DNA of 44,651 nucleotides from a virus, in the IMG/VR virus record IMGVR_UViG_3300025310_000077, positions 1 to 44,651 of that record; one strand, given 5' to 3'. Under the pieces are notes generated by a model that was not told where the DNA came from, searched no databases, and saw nothing but the letters and a program-made list of their open reading frames with translations. Position numbers and translations under genes: made by a program. Below are positions 25,800 to 34,505 of this stretch, in pieces (positions within the stretch are counted from its first letter, which is position 1; the number at the start of each line of letters is the position of its first letter).

Positions 25800-25800
25800 T
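25774..25800 (+). promoter_or_regulatory. Promoter for 25807, leaderless
   Basis: TTGAAA (25774-25779) and TATAAT (25795-25800) are 15 bp apart. The ATG at 25807 is only 6 nt past the -10 box and has no ribosome site. Confidence 0.5.
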
Positions 25801-25806
25801 GGGAAT

Positions 25807-26127
25807 ATGAAAACATTCAATATAAATGATATGGTGAAGGGGTGGTTTGTCGGTGATATAACCCCTGTGGCTTTTAGTACGGGTGCGGTAGAAGTAGCCT
25901 ATAAAGAGTATAAAAAAGGTGATTATGATAAAGCTCATCACCACAAGATAGCCACTGAAATTACACTTATAGCAACTGGCTCGGTTCGTATGAACGGTGT
26001 TGTCTATAAGAAGGGTGAAATTATAGTCATCAATCCACTTGATGTTACTGACTTCGAGGCTTTGGAAGACTCTTCAACCGTGGTTGTCAAGGTTCCCGGC
26101 GCTAAAAACGATAAATACGAATCATGA
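25807..26127 (+). CDS. Cupin-fold protein
   Basis: This 106-residue single cupin has KAHHHKIATEITLIATGSV (cupin motif 1, with a cluster of three His and a downstream Glu) and KKGEIIVINPLDVTDF (motif 2 region). It could be a sugar isomerase or epimerase, or a small-molecule binder. The context is the glycan island. Its own leaderless promoter separates it from the genes before it. Confidence 0.65.
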   Translation: MKTFNINDMVKGWFVGDITPVAFSTGAVEVAYKEYKKGDYDKAHHHKIATEITLIATGSVRMNGVVYKKGEIIVINPLDVTDFEALEDSSTVVVKVPGAKNDKYES

Positions 26128-26558
26128 TTCTTATAGCTCATCGTGGTAATATAAACGGTATAAACAAGCCCCTGGAGAATTATCCTGGGTACATATACAC
26201 CGCTTTGGAAGCTGGATTCCATGTTGAGATTGATGTTAGACTTATTGATGGGAAGCTATTCCTTGGACATGATACTCCGCAGTTTCCAGTTGATATAAAC
26301 TTCCTGAAGAATGAAAAGTTGTTATGTCATGCTAAGAATAGAGAAGCTTTCGAGTTGATGTTGATGCATGAAAACATTCACTCATTCTGGCACCAAGAAG
26401 ACGAATATACATTGACATCTAAAAGAATACCAGTTGTCTACCCTGGAAAGCCTATTATCAAAAATAGCATAGTCATGGTTAGAGATTACTATAATGAATT
26501 AGATGTTAGCAACTGCTACGGAGTATGCTCCGATTATGTGGGGATATACAAAAGATGA
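26124..26558 (+). CDS. GDPD-like phosphodiesterase, short
   Basis: The 144-residue product keeps the glycerophosphodiester phosphodiesterase signature: IAHRGNI at the N-terminus (catalytic His), LENYPGY, HVEIDVR (metal-binding Glu and Asp) and LFLGHDTPQ (second His). Normal GDPDs are about 250 residues, so the second half of the TIM barrel is missing. It may act on a phosphodiester in the glycan or be a degenerate form. It overlaps neighbours at both ends by 4 nt. Confidence 0.65.
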   Translation: MILIAHRGNINGINKPLENYPGYIYTALEAGFHVEIDVRLIDGKLFLGHDTPQFPVDINFLKNEKLLCHAKNREAFELMLMHENIHSFWHQEDEYTLTSKRIPVVYPGKPIIKNSIVMVRDYYNELDVSNCYGVCSDYVGIYKR

Positions 26559-27223
26559 ATTTTACATTTGGAATAATAACTGACGGCAATAACGACGGAT
26601 ACATAAACACCGTTCTGTCAACCATATATCGTCAAAACATACCTGAAGACAAGTATGAGATAATAATAGTCGGTAATAGCAAAGCATCTGGAAAGAATGT
26701 CAGAGTAATACCCTTCGATGAAGGTGTAAAGCATGCTTGGATAACTCGAAAGAAGAATATAGTCACTGAGCAGGCAAAGTTTGACAATGTAGTTTACACT
26801 CACGATTACATATCGCTCAATGATGGCTGGTATGATGGATTCGTAAAATTTGGTAATGACTTTCTCGCATGTATGACGCCTATGATAAACACCGATGGGA
26901 CGAGATTTAGGGATTGGACAACCTATCCACCATGGGTTAGACCGCACGGCGTCAACACTTACATGCTTCCATATAATGTAACCAATCTGTCGAAGTATCA
27001 GTATTTCTCAGGCGCTTACTTCATATGCAAGCGTAACATCATGCAAGAGATACCTTTGAATGAGAAACTTAGCTGGGGCGAGAGTGAAGATGTTGAGTGG
27101 AGTAAAGCTTATAACTCCAAGTATGAATTCAAAATAAATACACATTCATCTGTAAAGCTGATAAAATATAAGCCAGCTTACTTCGAACCCATAACCCCTG
27201 AAGATCTAAAAAAGCTAATATAA
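26555..27223 (+). CDS. Glycosyltransferase, GT2/GT-A-like
   Basis: I use the ATG at 26555, which gives an ATGA overlap with the previous stop; an earlier start at 26525 is in frame but would overlap by 34 nt. The 222-residue product has FTFGIITDGNNDGYINTVLS, the opening strand of GT-A enzymes, then VIPFDEGVKHAWITRKKN and NVVYTHDYISL, where THD may replace DxD. SWGESEDVEWSKA resembles the ED catalytic region of family 2. Acceptor and donor are unknown. Confidence 0.6.
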   Translation: MNFTFGIITDGNNDGYINTVLSTIYRQNIPEDKYEIIIVGNSKASGKNVRVIPFDEGVKHAWITRKKNIVTEQAKFDNVVYTHDYISLNDGWYDGFVKFGNDFLACMTPMINTDGTRFRDWTTYPPWVRPHGVNTYMLPYNVTNLSKYQYFSGAYFICKRNIMQEIPLNEKLSWGESEDVEWSKAYNSKYEFKINTHSSVKLIKYKPAYFEPITPEDLKKLI

Positions 27224-27232
27224 GGAGACTGT

Positions 27233-27883
27233 ATGTTATTTGACTTTCTAAAAGAAGGTGACTTGGTATTTGATGTTGGATGTAATGTTGGTAAGAAAGC
27301 CGATATATTCCTATCGAAGAAATGTAAAGTTATTGGATTCGAACCGCAGAAGACTTGCTTCGATATACTTTCCAAGAAGTACGAAAATAATCCAGACATA
27401 GTGTTGGAGTCTTTAGGACTTGGCTCTGAAGATAAAGAAGTCGAATTCTACATAGCCTCCGCCGACACCATAAGCTCCATGTCTCCCGAGTTTATAGTTG
27501 AGACTAAGAAGAATCGCTTCAGCACATACTCCTGGCACCGCAAGGAAATAGTAAAGGTTACTACTCTGGACGCCATGATAGAGAAGCATGGACAGCCTGC
27601 GTTCTGCAAGATAGATGTTGAGGGGTATGAGAGTGAGGTTCTGAAGGGACTCAATAAATACACCATACCTATGCTCAGTATGGAATTTACTCCTGAGATA
27701 AAGAAAAACTCCTTCGAATGCGTCGATAAGCTTCTGAGTCTCAACCGTAGCTATAGATTCAATATCGTAAACGGTGAGAATGAACACTTTAGATTCAATG
27801 AGTGGCTTGATGAAGGCTACATAAAGAAAGCCATATCGGAGATAAACTTCCCCGAATGGGGAGATATATATGCAAAGCTCTAA
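27233..27883 (+). CDS. FkbM-family methyltransferase
   Basis: The product shows the FkbM pattern: VFDVGCNVGKKADIF (SAM motif I), VIGFEPQK (post-motif acidic position), FCKIDVEGYESEVLKG (the hallmark K-IDVEG-E block) and LSMEFTPE. FkbM enzymes O-methylate sugars and lipids. It starts behind AAGGAGAC, 9 nt after the previous gene, and overlaps the next gene by 14 nt. Confidence 0.85.
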   Translation: MLFDFLKEGDLVFDVGCNVGKKADIFLSKKCKVIGFEPQKTCFDILSKKYENNPDIVLESLGLGSEDKEVEFYIASADTISSMSPEFIVETKKNRFSTYSWHRKEIVKVTTLDAMIEKHGQPAFCKIDVEGYESEVLKGLNKYTIPMLSMEFTPEIKKNSFECVDKLLSLNRSYRFNIVNGENEHFRFNEWLDEGYIKKAISEINFPEWGDIYAKL

Positions 27884-28703
27884 GGTAGGAATATTCTTCA
27901 ACGGTAATCCAGACGAGCTACGAGGACCATCCAAGGTTTACAAGAATCTTGTGAAGGGGCTTGAGCAGCTTGGTATAGAGTATTCATGGAATCGTGCCGA
28001 GACTCTAAATGGCTCTCTCAATAACATGGATCACAACCTTCCGAAGAACACGGCGGTTGGACCTAATACGGTTATACTTCCAACTGACAATCCAGCCCTG
28101 TATCAAAAATACAATAGCTTCGTAGTCAATTCACAATGGACATATGATAAGCATGCGTCCACCGGACTATTACATGGAAAGAATCTTCACATATGGGCAG
28201 TCGGTATAGACACTGACTTGTTCAATGATAATGATAGGAATCCAGACACCGACTGTTTCATTTATTTCAAGGGAAGAGAGTCGGGAGAGTTGGATAGAGT
28301 GAAGCAGAAATTGAGTGATATGAGAATGTCATTCAAAGTCATAACATATGGAAGCTATAGAGAAGAAGAGCTTATAGACGCCACTAAGAAGTGCAAATTC
28401 TGTATCCTGCTAACTGGAACAGAGAGTCAGGGAATCGGCTACATGGAGATATTGTCTTCAAATGTTCCGTGCTATGTTCTCAATATGGGTGCTTGGAGGA
28501 ATCCTCACTATCCTAAAGTATATCCAGCGTCTTCAGTTCCATACTTCGATAATTCCTGTGGAGTTATTGACGATATGAACATGGGCAAACTGGTTGACTT
28601 CCTGAATACTATGGATTCATTCAATCCTAGAAAGTATATAGTGGACAACCATACTCTAGCTATATCCGCTAAAAAGTATTACGATATACTTTCTTACCAG
28701 TAA
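27870..28703 (+). CDS. Glycosyltransferase, GT4-like
   Basis: The 277-residue product has KVGIFFNGNPDELRGPSKVY (glycine-rich N-terminal loop of GT-B enzymes) and TGTESQGIGYMEILSSNVPC, the E-x7-E donor-binding motif of GT4. It is shorter than typical GT4 proteins (350-400). It overlaps the opposite-strand gene at 28694 by 10 nt (convergent). Confidence 0.75.
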   Translation: MQSSKVGIFFNGNPDELRGPSKVYKNLVKGLEQLGIEYSWNRAETLNGSLNNMDHNLPKNTAVGPNTVILPTDNPALYQKYNSFVVNSQWTYDKHASTGLLHGKNLHIWAVGIDTDLFNDNDRNPDTDCFIYFKGRESGELDRVKQKLSDMRMSFKVITYGSYREEELIDATKKCKFCILLTGTESQGIGYMEILSSNVPCYVLNMGAWRNPHYPKVYPASSVPYFDNSCGVIDDMNMGKLVDFLNTMDSFNPRKYIVDNHTLAISAKKYYDILSYQ

Positions 28704-29272
28704 GTTAGATTGCAGTTGCCCGAGCCAAATATATTGGCTTTCACATTCAACTTATCAAACTTATAAACACTCAGATTGTTACCCGATATATATCTGGCTA
28801 CAAGCATCTCAAAGTTTATCATATCTCTTTCCATAGCATCGTAATCTATGGTTTCGAGGAAGTGAGTAAGGTGTTCCACCTTCATCGCAAACATTCCAGT
28901 GAATACCTGTCCATGATTATCATACCTAGCGTATGCGTCATAGTCAGTCGTGTTGATAATGTCAAAAACATTATTACTTTCTACCAAGTATCTACCCGTT
29001 AGCTTTACCACTTTCTCTCCCCGTACAGCCCCTATCTGTTTGAGGGCTGCTAGGACAGCCTTGGCTTCGTTTACTCCCTTATTTCGCAAGCTAGGGTTGT
29101 TTACGCCTGGGTAAATGATATCATAGCCCTGAATGGGGAAGCCATTGGAAGCACACTCAACGATAGTAGGCTTTATACCATACTCTTTTAGCCTCCGAAG
29201 GCTATCGGAATACTCTTTTATTCGCATATCATATTTCTGTGGTATAATCGCTGAAGTAAATAATAGAATCAT
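28694..29272 (-). CDS. Probable glycosyltransferase-like protein, minus strand
   Basis: I use the ATG at 29272 because the ORF extends upstream into the divergent gene, and because TATAAT (29284-29279) lies 6 nt before it. The 193-residue product begins MILLFTSAIIPQKYDMRIKEY, like small GT-A-fold proteins, and has DYDAYARYDNHGQVFTGMF. No family is securely recognised. It is the only minus-strand gene inside the plus-strand block, and it is transcribed divergently from 29301. Confidence 0.55.
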   Translation of the reverse strand: MILLFTSAIIPQKYDMRIKEYSDSLRRLKEYGIKPTIVECASNGFPIQGYDIIYPGVNNPSLRNKGVNEAKAVLAALKQIGAVRGEKVVKLTGRYLVESNNVFDIINTTDYDAYARYDNHGQVFTGMFAMKVEHLTHFLETIDYDAMERDMINFEMLVARYISGNNLSVYKFDKLNVKANIFGSGNCNLTYW

Positions 29273-29278
29273 TAGTTT

Positions 29279-29284
29279 ATTATA
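29279..29284 (-). promoter_or_regulatory. -10 box directly before minus-strand gene start
   Basis: TATAAT on the minus strand is separated from the ATG at 29272 by exactly 6 nt. No good -35 is seen. Confidence 0.4.
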
Positions 29285-29300
29285 CATAAAAAGGATATAA

Positions 29301-30065
29301 ATGAGGTATATTAGTTCCAGGGAAACGCTTATACGAATTATAGAAAGAATAGAGAACCGCCAGCCCGGAATATATCTAAGATTCGGGGATGGGGATGTCA
29401 ACCTTGCAAACAACACAAGAGAGTTGATGCAGCAAGCTAATGATAAGCTGGCTGCTGAGATGCGGGAAGCGTTTGCTTTGAACGGTGACGGAGTAATGAA
29501 GTGTCTTCCCGTGTATTGTCATAAGTATGGTGCAGTTGAGCCTGGAATGTGCCCAGGAAACCATGAAGCTCCTAATGAGTGGGTTGATGACATTATAAGA
29601 AGAGCCAAGCCGCATTGGGGTGGAGAGATTGACGAGGTATATCCACATGTAGCTTTGTGTTATACGGCTACCGTCGAAGCTCCAGTCGCTAAGAATTTCT
29701 TGAATCGCATGAGAGACACCAACTGCAAGAAGATATTCGTCGGTAATAGAACATGCCCTGAGAGTGTCATTGAAAGAATGTTTGGAAAGTGTCACATCAT
29801 AAAGACTCCTGAAGCTAATTCATATGATGGCGCAGACGCAGCCTGGGAAGAGTTTCAACGAGTCAAACCCGATGAATATACTTTAGCGATATTCGCCATG
29901 GGATGCTCTGGAAGAGCCGTCCAAAAGAGAATATGGAAGAAGTATTCCGACTGCTTTGTATTTGATGTCGGAAGTATAATGGATACTGTTTATGGTAATA
30001 GCCCGACAAGAGCGTGGGTGGAGATAACCAAATTCAACGGAAAGAAGTTTCTGGAGACATTATGA
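29301..30065 (+). CDS. GT-D-type glycosyltransferase (DUF1792-like)
   Basis: The 254-residue product has the marks of the GT-D fold: IYLRFGDGDVNLA with the DGD metal motif near the N-terminus, and FAMGCSGRAVQKRIWKKYSD followed by FDVGSIMD, matching the end of the family (a G-S-x-G-like loop and an Asp-rich strand). These enzymes transfer glucose-type residues onto glycoproteins or O-antigens. It starts 28 nt from the divergent minus-strand gene. Confidence 0.65.
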   Translation: MRYISSRETLIRIIERIENRQPGIYLRFGDGDVNLANNTRELMQQANDKLAAEMREAFALNGDGVMKCLPVYCHKYGAVEPGMCPGNHEAPNEWVDDIIRRAKPHWGGEIDEVYPHVALCYTATVEAPVAKNFLNRMRDTNCKKIFVGNRTCPESVIERMFGKCHIIKTPEANSYDGADAAWEEFQRVKPDEYTLAIFAMGCSGRAVQKRIWKKYSDCFVFDVGSIMDTVYGNSPTRAWVEITKFNGKKFLETL

Positions 30066-30826
30066 TAAGTATAGAGCTTATGGGTGGAGTTGGAAACCTG
30101 TTATTCCAAGTAGCTACTGCTTATGCACATTCCAAGCGGGTAGGTGATGAATGTTACCTTGACTTGAGCAGAGATATAATATCTTGCACTCCACATTACA
30201 ATAACCTATCAGTCTATAAAGACAACATCTTCAGAAACTTCAAGAATCATTCACGGATGCACCATCAGCATAGGCATGAAGAGCCTTCTCACAGATACTC
30301 ACCGATACCAAGAATTCCCAATCTATTCTTGTTCGGATACTTTCAATCGGATAAGTATTTCTCAGATTATGCTGATGAAATAAAGTCTCTAGTTTCTCCT
30401 AAACAGGAAGAGCTAGATTATATAATCGGTAAGTATAAAGATATACTTGATATGGATACGGTGAGTGTCCATGTGCGAAGGGGTGACTATCTCAAATTCA
30501 ACGCTTCGGCTGTTCTCCCTATAGATTACTACAAGAGGGCTTTATCGCTATTCCCGAATAAGAAAGTTGTAGTCTTCAGCGATGATATTCAGTATTGTAA
30601 GAATGAGTTTGGTAGTGATGCTACATACATCACAGGGGAGCGAGACTACATTGACATCTACATAATGTCAAGGTGTAAGAATAACATAATATCAAACTCG
30701 TCTTTCAGTTGGTGGGGTTCGTACCTGAATAACCATCATGACAAGAAGGTAGTGGCTCCTAAGCTATGGAATGGACACTATACTGATAATCCAGACATCT
30801 ATTGCAGTAATTGGATAACAATATGA
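30062..30826 (+). CDS. Alpha-1,2-fucosyltransferase family GT11
   Basis: The start is the ATG at 30062, an ATGA overlap with the previous stop. MGGVGNLLFQVATAYAHSKR is the GT11 N-terminal block, VSVHVRRGDYL is the HxRRGDY motif that binds GDP-sugar, and NSSFSWWGSYLN is motif III. The 254-residue length is slightly short. It implies GDP-fucose or a similar donor. Confidence 0.9.
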   Translation: MISIELMGGVGNLLFQVATAYAHSKRVGDECYLDLSRDIISCTPHYNNLSVYKDNIFRNFKNHSRMHHQHRHEEPSHRYSPIPRIPNLFLFGYFQSDKYFSDYADEIKSLVSPKQEELDYIIGKYKDILDMDTVSVHVRRGDYLKFNASAVLPIDYYKRALSLFPNKKVVVFSDDIQYCKNEFGSDATYITGERDYIDIYIMSRCKNNIISNSSFSWWGSYLNNHHDKKVVAPKLWNGHYTDNPDIYCSNWITI

Positions 30827-31473
30827 AGATATCAATTCTGATGCCTATCTATAACGGAATAGAATTCTTGAATGAGAGTTTGGAGTCCGTGAAGAGTCAG
30901 ACATATAAGGATTGGGAACTTCTCATAGGAGTGAATGGACATAAGAAGAATTCGGATGTCTTCAATATCGCCAATAAACATTCCTCTAATAATATAAAGG
31001 TTCTTGACTATTACAATATAAAAGGAAAGTCAAACACCTTGAATGAGATGCTAAACTGTTGTGCTGATGTCTGCTGCCTGCTAGATGTTGATGATAAGTG
31101 GCATCCAGAAAAATTGAGCCGACAGGTAGAGTATATATCATCATATGATGTTGTCGGAACGAGATGTCAATACTTTGGAGACAGGAATGATCACCCCGAT
31201 ATCCCAACAGGGCATATAGACAGAGGCATATTCATGTCTTTCAACCCGATTATAAACTCTTCGTCAATGTTCTATAAAAAGGACGCCTATTGGGATCCGG
31301 GGCTATCAGTTGAAGACTATGACATGTGGCTGAGATTGAATAAAGAGGGAAAGCGTTTCTTCAACCATCCCGACATATTGACTTATCACAGAATTCATAA
31401 TAATAGTTATTTCAATACTCGTAATCATGATCAAGAAATAAACCAAACCTTAAACCGCTGGAGAATAACATGA
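30823..31473 (+). CDS. Glycosyltransferase family 2
   Basis: The start is the ATG at 30823, an ATGA overlap. KISILMPIYNGIEFLNESLE is the classical GT2 first strand, CCLLDVDDKWHPEKL contains the DxD motif, and SVEDYDMWLRL holds the catalytic ED. The 216-residue product lacks any membrane segment, so it acts in the cytoplasm. Confidence 0.9.
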   Translation: MKISILMPIYNGIEFLNESLESVKSQTYKDWELLIGVNGHKKNSDVFNIANKHSSNNIKVLDYYNIKGKSNTLNEMLNCCADVCCLLDVDDKWHPEKLSRQVEYISSYDVVGTRCQYFGDRNDHPDIPTGHIDRGIFMSFNPIINSSSMFYKKDAYWDPGLSVEDYDMWLRLNKEGKRFFNHPDILTYHRIHNNSYFNTRNHDQEINQTLNRWRIT

Positions 31474-32168
31474 GAATAGGATTCCTTATAGTAGCTACGA
31501 ATAAGTATATACGATTCGTACAACCGCTTTTAGATTCGATGCGAAAGCATTTGAGAATACCTGGGGCAGATGTTACGGTGTTTGTGTTTACGGATCAGCC
31601 AACCGTTCCAGAGGGCTGCATACGAATACAGCAGGAGCATAAGCCGTTCCCTTATCCAACTCTCATGCGCTACCACATGTTCTATAAGAACCGTAGTCAC
31701 TACGAGCATTATGACTACTTGTATTACCTTGATGCAGACATGCTCTTCCTTGACTCGGTTGGAAGTGAAATACTCGCAGATAGACTCGGAGTTCTTCACC
31801 CAGGCTTCTTCAAGAAGACAAGAGCAGACTTCACATATGAGCATCGTCAGGAATCACTGGCTTATGTGGCTCCACATGAAGGAAAGAATTACTTCTGCGG
31901 TGGATTCAATGGTGGAAAGGCACCAATATACCTTGAGATGAGTCGGGTTATATCGGAGAGAGTCGATAAGGATCATGAGAAGGGAATTGAAGCTCTGTGG
32001 CACGACGAAAGCCATCTCAATAGATATTATATCGACAATCAACCAACAGTTATTTTGAGTCCGTCATACTGCTATCCTGGTGACGGGCTGGCTCACGTTC
32101 TTGGATTGTCTGGACTTCCTAAGAAGATTCATGCCATAGACAAGAACCATGACGAAGTTAGAAACTAG
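31470..32168 (+). CDS. Glycosyltransferase family 6 (ABO-type alpha-1,3-Gal/GalNAc transferase)
   Basis: The product carries GT6 hallmarks: FPYPTLMRYHMFY (60-72), YYLDADMLF (86-93, the metal site), GVLHPGFF (107-114), FCGGFNGG (142-149) and HDESHLNRY (178-186, with Glu180 as the family's conserved acid). Vertebrate members use DxD; many bacterial members have NxN. This phage protein has DAD, so it is probably metal-dependent. It converges on the GT11 gene at 32165, and the two stop codons overlap. Confidence 0.9.
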   Translation: MRIGFLIVATNKYIRFVQPLLDSMRKHLRIPGADVTVFVFTDQPTVPEGCIRIQQEHKPFPYPTLMRYHMFYKNRSHYEHYDYLYYLDADMLFLDSVGSEILADRLGVLHPGFFKKTRADFTYEHRQESLAYVAPHEGKNYFCGGFNGGKAPIYLEMSRVISERVDKDHEKGIEALWHDESHLNRYYIDNQPTVILSPSYCYPGDGLAHVLGLSGLPKKIHAIDKNHDEVRN

Positions 32169-32911
32169 ATAATAATCCAATTAGGCGGATATATATCGTT
32201 GTTTTTGACGCCGAAGCTAGGCGCAAACCAAAGCTTCGGCGCAATTACTTTATTACCTGGGCGCTGATTGAGGTATGCTGCCCACCATGAGAATGTTGAG
32301 TTACAAATAATGTTATGGTTAGACAGCATCATGCATGCAAAGTCATCAATCATTCTTCCTTGGTGGAAATGAACGTTAGGGAGCCAACTTAAATACCTTC
32401 TAGCGGCGTTTGCGTCATCTGAGAATACTATAAACTTATTGTTTCCTGACAACGATAACGCCTTCTTGTAGAAAGTATCGTCTGGACGTGGATACTGGTG
32501 TCGTATTCCTTCATAATCCCCGTAGCGAGCGTGTATAGCTGTATACTCGTGTATGTTTTGAATTATGTTGACGGGAACTTTTATTCGGAACCAATTCAAA
32601 ACATCCTGTCTGTCAAAATACTTATAAGTTTGGAAATACCCCCAGCCAGCTATATCGGTGTTGTCTTGTATATTCTCAGTCTCTGGGTTATACCCTATAT
32701 TATGGTACGGCTCTTGATATGAATGAGCCATCTGCCCTTCAGGGACAAAGCGTCGATTGGGATCGCTCAAATCAAATATATCGTCACCTTCCCACTTCCT
32801 TAGACAATATGTGGTATTGAGCTTATTAGCTTTAGATCTTATAAATGCGTATTGGAACATCTTGTTTCCAAACCGCGCGTCCCACAATCCGAATTGACTG
32901 AATGTAAGCAT
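32165..32911 (-). CDS. Second GT11-like fucosyltransferase
   Basis: The 248-residue product has RFGNKMFQYAFIRSKANKL (GT11 N-terminal block), AIHARYGDYEGI (HxRxGDY with Tyr in place of the second Arg), IVFSDDANAARRYL and CNSTFSWWAAYLNQ (motif III). It is only distantly similar to the protein at 30062, so the two are probably not a recent duplication. It is the last gene of the minus-strand transferase block. Confidence 0.88.
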   Translation of the reverse strand: MLTFSQFGLWDARFGNKMFQYAFIRSKANKLNTTYCLRKWEGDDIFDLSDPNRRFVPEGQMAHSYQEPYHNIGYNPETENIQDNTDIAGWGYFQTYKYFDRQDVLNWFRIKVPVNIIQNIHEYTAIHARYGDYEGIRHQYPRPDDTFYKKALSLSGNNKFIVFSDDANAARRYLSWLPNVHFHQGRMIDDFACMMLSNHNIICNSTFSWWAAYLNQRPGNKVIAPKLWFAPSFGVKNNDIYPPNWIII

Positions 32912-32912
32912 A

Positions 32913-33593
32913 TTACTTTATATCCGTTGGAAATTCATTTCTTTTCTGTGAGGCTAATTCAAATCCAGTAACGGTGTAAACCTTATTGAATTTGACACAA
33001 AACATGAGAAGGTTATCTATAGCGAATTCGAAAGCCTTATGGCGCTCTTTAACTATCTCAGGCAGCCTCATATTGAAGTGCTTATACATGTTTATAGCAT
33101 TACAATTTATTATATAAGCATGTGTTTCAAATGGTGTCCCATCTCTGCGAGCCAATCCACTTGGAAACTTTTGAACCAATCTGCGTCTTTCAATGTCAGA
33201 GTCTGTAAAGTTTCTCAACCAGAACAATTCAAAGTTTGAGGAATTCAAATCATTCTCAATCCTAGAAAAATGCCCATAGAAGTCTTTATCAAACTCCACA
33301 TCATCCTCAAGCACCAATACTTTTCCAGAAGTCTTATCCTTTATTGATTCCCATATATTCATATGCGATTGAATGCATCCCCACTGTCCTTTATTACCAT
33401 CAAATCGCACACCATGCACTTCTTTAGGAACTTCATTGTCTTTAGGATAAACGGCTTCCTGCCTAATAACTCTGATATCTTTTATATCAACACCAATTCT
33501 CGTCAACTCATTCTTCAAAGATACTTCACGCTCTGGACGAGTTGACGAGTTTATATAATAGATGTTATCAACAAATTCAAAAAGGTTATTCAT
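32913..33593 (-). CDS. Glycosyltransferase family 25 (LPS-type)
   Basis: The 226-residue product has IYYINSSTRPERE (the GT25 start), WGCIQSHMNIWESI (the GC-x-SH-x-W block) and VLVLEDDVEFDKDF (acidic metal motif). GT25 enzymes transfer galactose onto lipooligosaccharide. It overlaps the upstream gene by 4 nt and the downstream one is 1 nt away. Confidence 0.88.
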   Translation of the reverse strand: MNNLFEFVDNIYYINSSTRPEREVSLKNELTRIGVDIKDIRVIRQEAVYPKDNEVPKEVHGVRFDGNKGQWGCIQSHMNIWESIKDKTSGKVLVLEDDVEFDKDFYGHFSRIENDLNSSNFELFWLRNFTDSDIERRRLVQKFPSGLARRDGTPFETHAYIINCNAINMYKHFNMRLPEIVKERHKAFEFAIDNLLMFCVKFNKVYTVTGFELASQKRNEFPTDIK

Positions 33594-34330
33594 ACGTACT
33601 TTCGTATTTCATCAAAAGGTATGTGTAATCTTCTAACTCCCCTTCCGTATACCTGTCCGTTATGTTCAATCTGTGGCTTTCTATCAGCATCACTGGTTGT
33701 ATTAGGAACATCAAGCATAGCTGTGTAATCCCAAGTTTCTTTTATGAAAGGAAATCCCTGACGAGGAAACTTACCACCCATTATGCAGCGACGTGTATAG
33801 TCACAATGCTCATATCCATATCCGATGTAATCTGGATCCAATGCTCCAACAGTATTCATCGTATCTTTTGTTATGGACATTATCTGTGCAACATGCGTGT
33901 ATTCGTATATAACCGTTCCCGAAGGAAACTTGACAACCTTCTTAGGCTTCTTCTCATTATCAGAAACCCATTGTGGACAATAGTTGAAAAGTCCAATTCC
34001 AGATTCTTTATGTACATTGATATACATGGAGTCCCAGCCCTTCTTCGTCGGCTTGAAGTCATCTTCAAACAGGAAGACGTGATCACATTCCTGTAGATTC
34101 ATGAGGGCAATACTCTTGTTTATTGATATACCGACATTCTTGTGGGCTATGAGATTCATCAACTGCCCAACTCTCTCATAGCCGTCAGTATTCGGCTGAT
34201 CCAGCGAGCATACGAGCTTGTAGTCATACTTGTCTTTATCAAGTGTAGCGACGATGGCTTCCGCTACTTCCGTAGCCGCTTTGGCTCTGTTGTATGTAAT
34301 AAGCCCGATTCCTATAAGTGGCTTACCCAT
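33590..34330 (-). CDS. Glycosyltransferase, GT2-like (A)
   Basis: The 246-residue GT-A protein has LIGIGLITYNRAKAATEVAE, HVFLFEDDFKPTKKGWDSMY (EDD in the DxD position), and GALDPDYIGYGYEHCDYTRR, with the EHxDYTRR catalytic segment. The same last segment is found in the protein at 34505, so the two are paralogues. Confidence 0.82.
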   Translation of the reverse strand: MGKPLIGIGLITYNRAKAATEVAEAIVATLDKDKYDYKLVCSLDQPNTDGYERVGQLMNLIAHKNVGISINKSIALMNLQECDHVFLFEDDFKPTKKGWDSMYINVHKESGIGLFNYCPQWVSDNEKKPKKVVKFPSGTVIYEYTHVAQIMSITKDTMNTVGALDPDYIGYGYEHCDYTRRCIMGGKFPRQGFPFIKETWDYTAMLDVPNTTSDADRKPQIEHNGQVYGRGVRRLHIPFDEIRKYV

Positions 34331-34505
34331 TCTTCGGTTCCTCCAAATCGGACTCTTCTGGTTGTAATGTTACCTCAACATCCTGTGATAGAGCTAAGCT
34401 GGCATCCACAACTTTCTTTCCAGTCTTCTTCTCTATAAAGCGGACGAGAAGCTTCTTCAAGTCATCTTCACTGACAACTACTTTAGGGCTGTTGATAATC
34501 TTCAT
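34323..34505 (-). CDS. Small acidic protein between two GT genes
   Basis: The 60-residue product overlaps both neighbours (TAATG at 34505 and 8 nt at 34330). It has a charged helix (SEDDLKKLLVRFIEKKTGKK) and an acidic tail. No family is recognised. Tight overlap on both sides supports translation. Confidence 0.55.
   Translation of the reverse strand: MKIINSPKVVVSEDDLKKLLVRFIEKKTGKKVVDASLALSQDVEVTLQPEESDLEEPKNG

Noticed and set aside
26525-26554. Earlier start for the GT2-like protein
   Set aside because: It would overlap the GDPD-like gene by 34 nt; the ATGA-coupled start fits the pattern of the operon.
29295-29302. TATAAATG overlapping the start of 29301; the same word occurs before gp43 at 5201
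   Set aside because: It overlaps the start codons themselves, so late-promoter use would not give a translatable mRNA.
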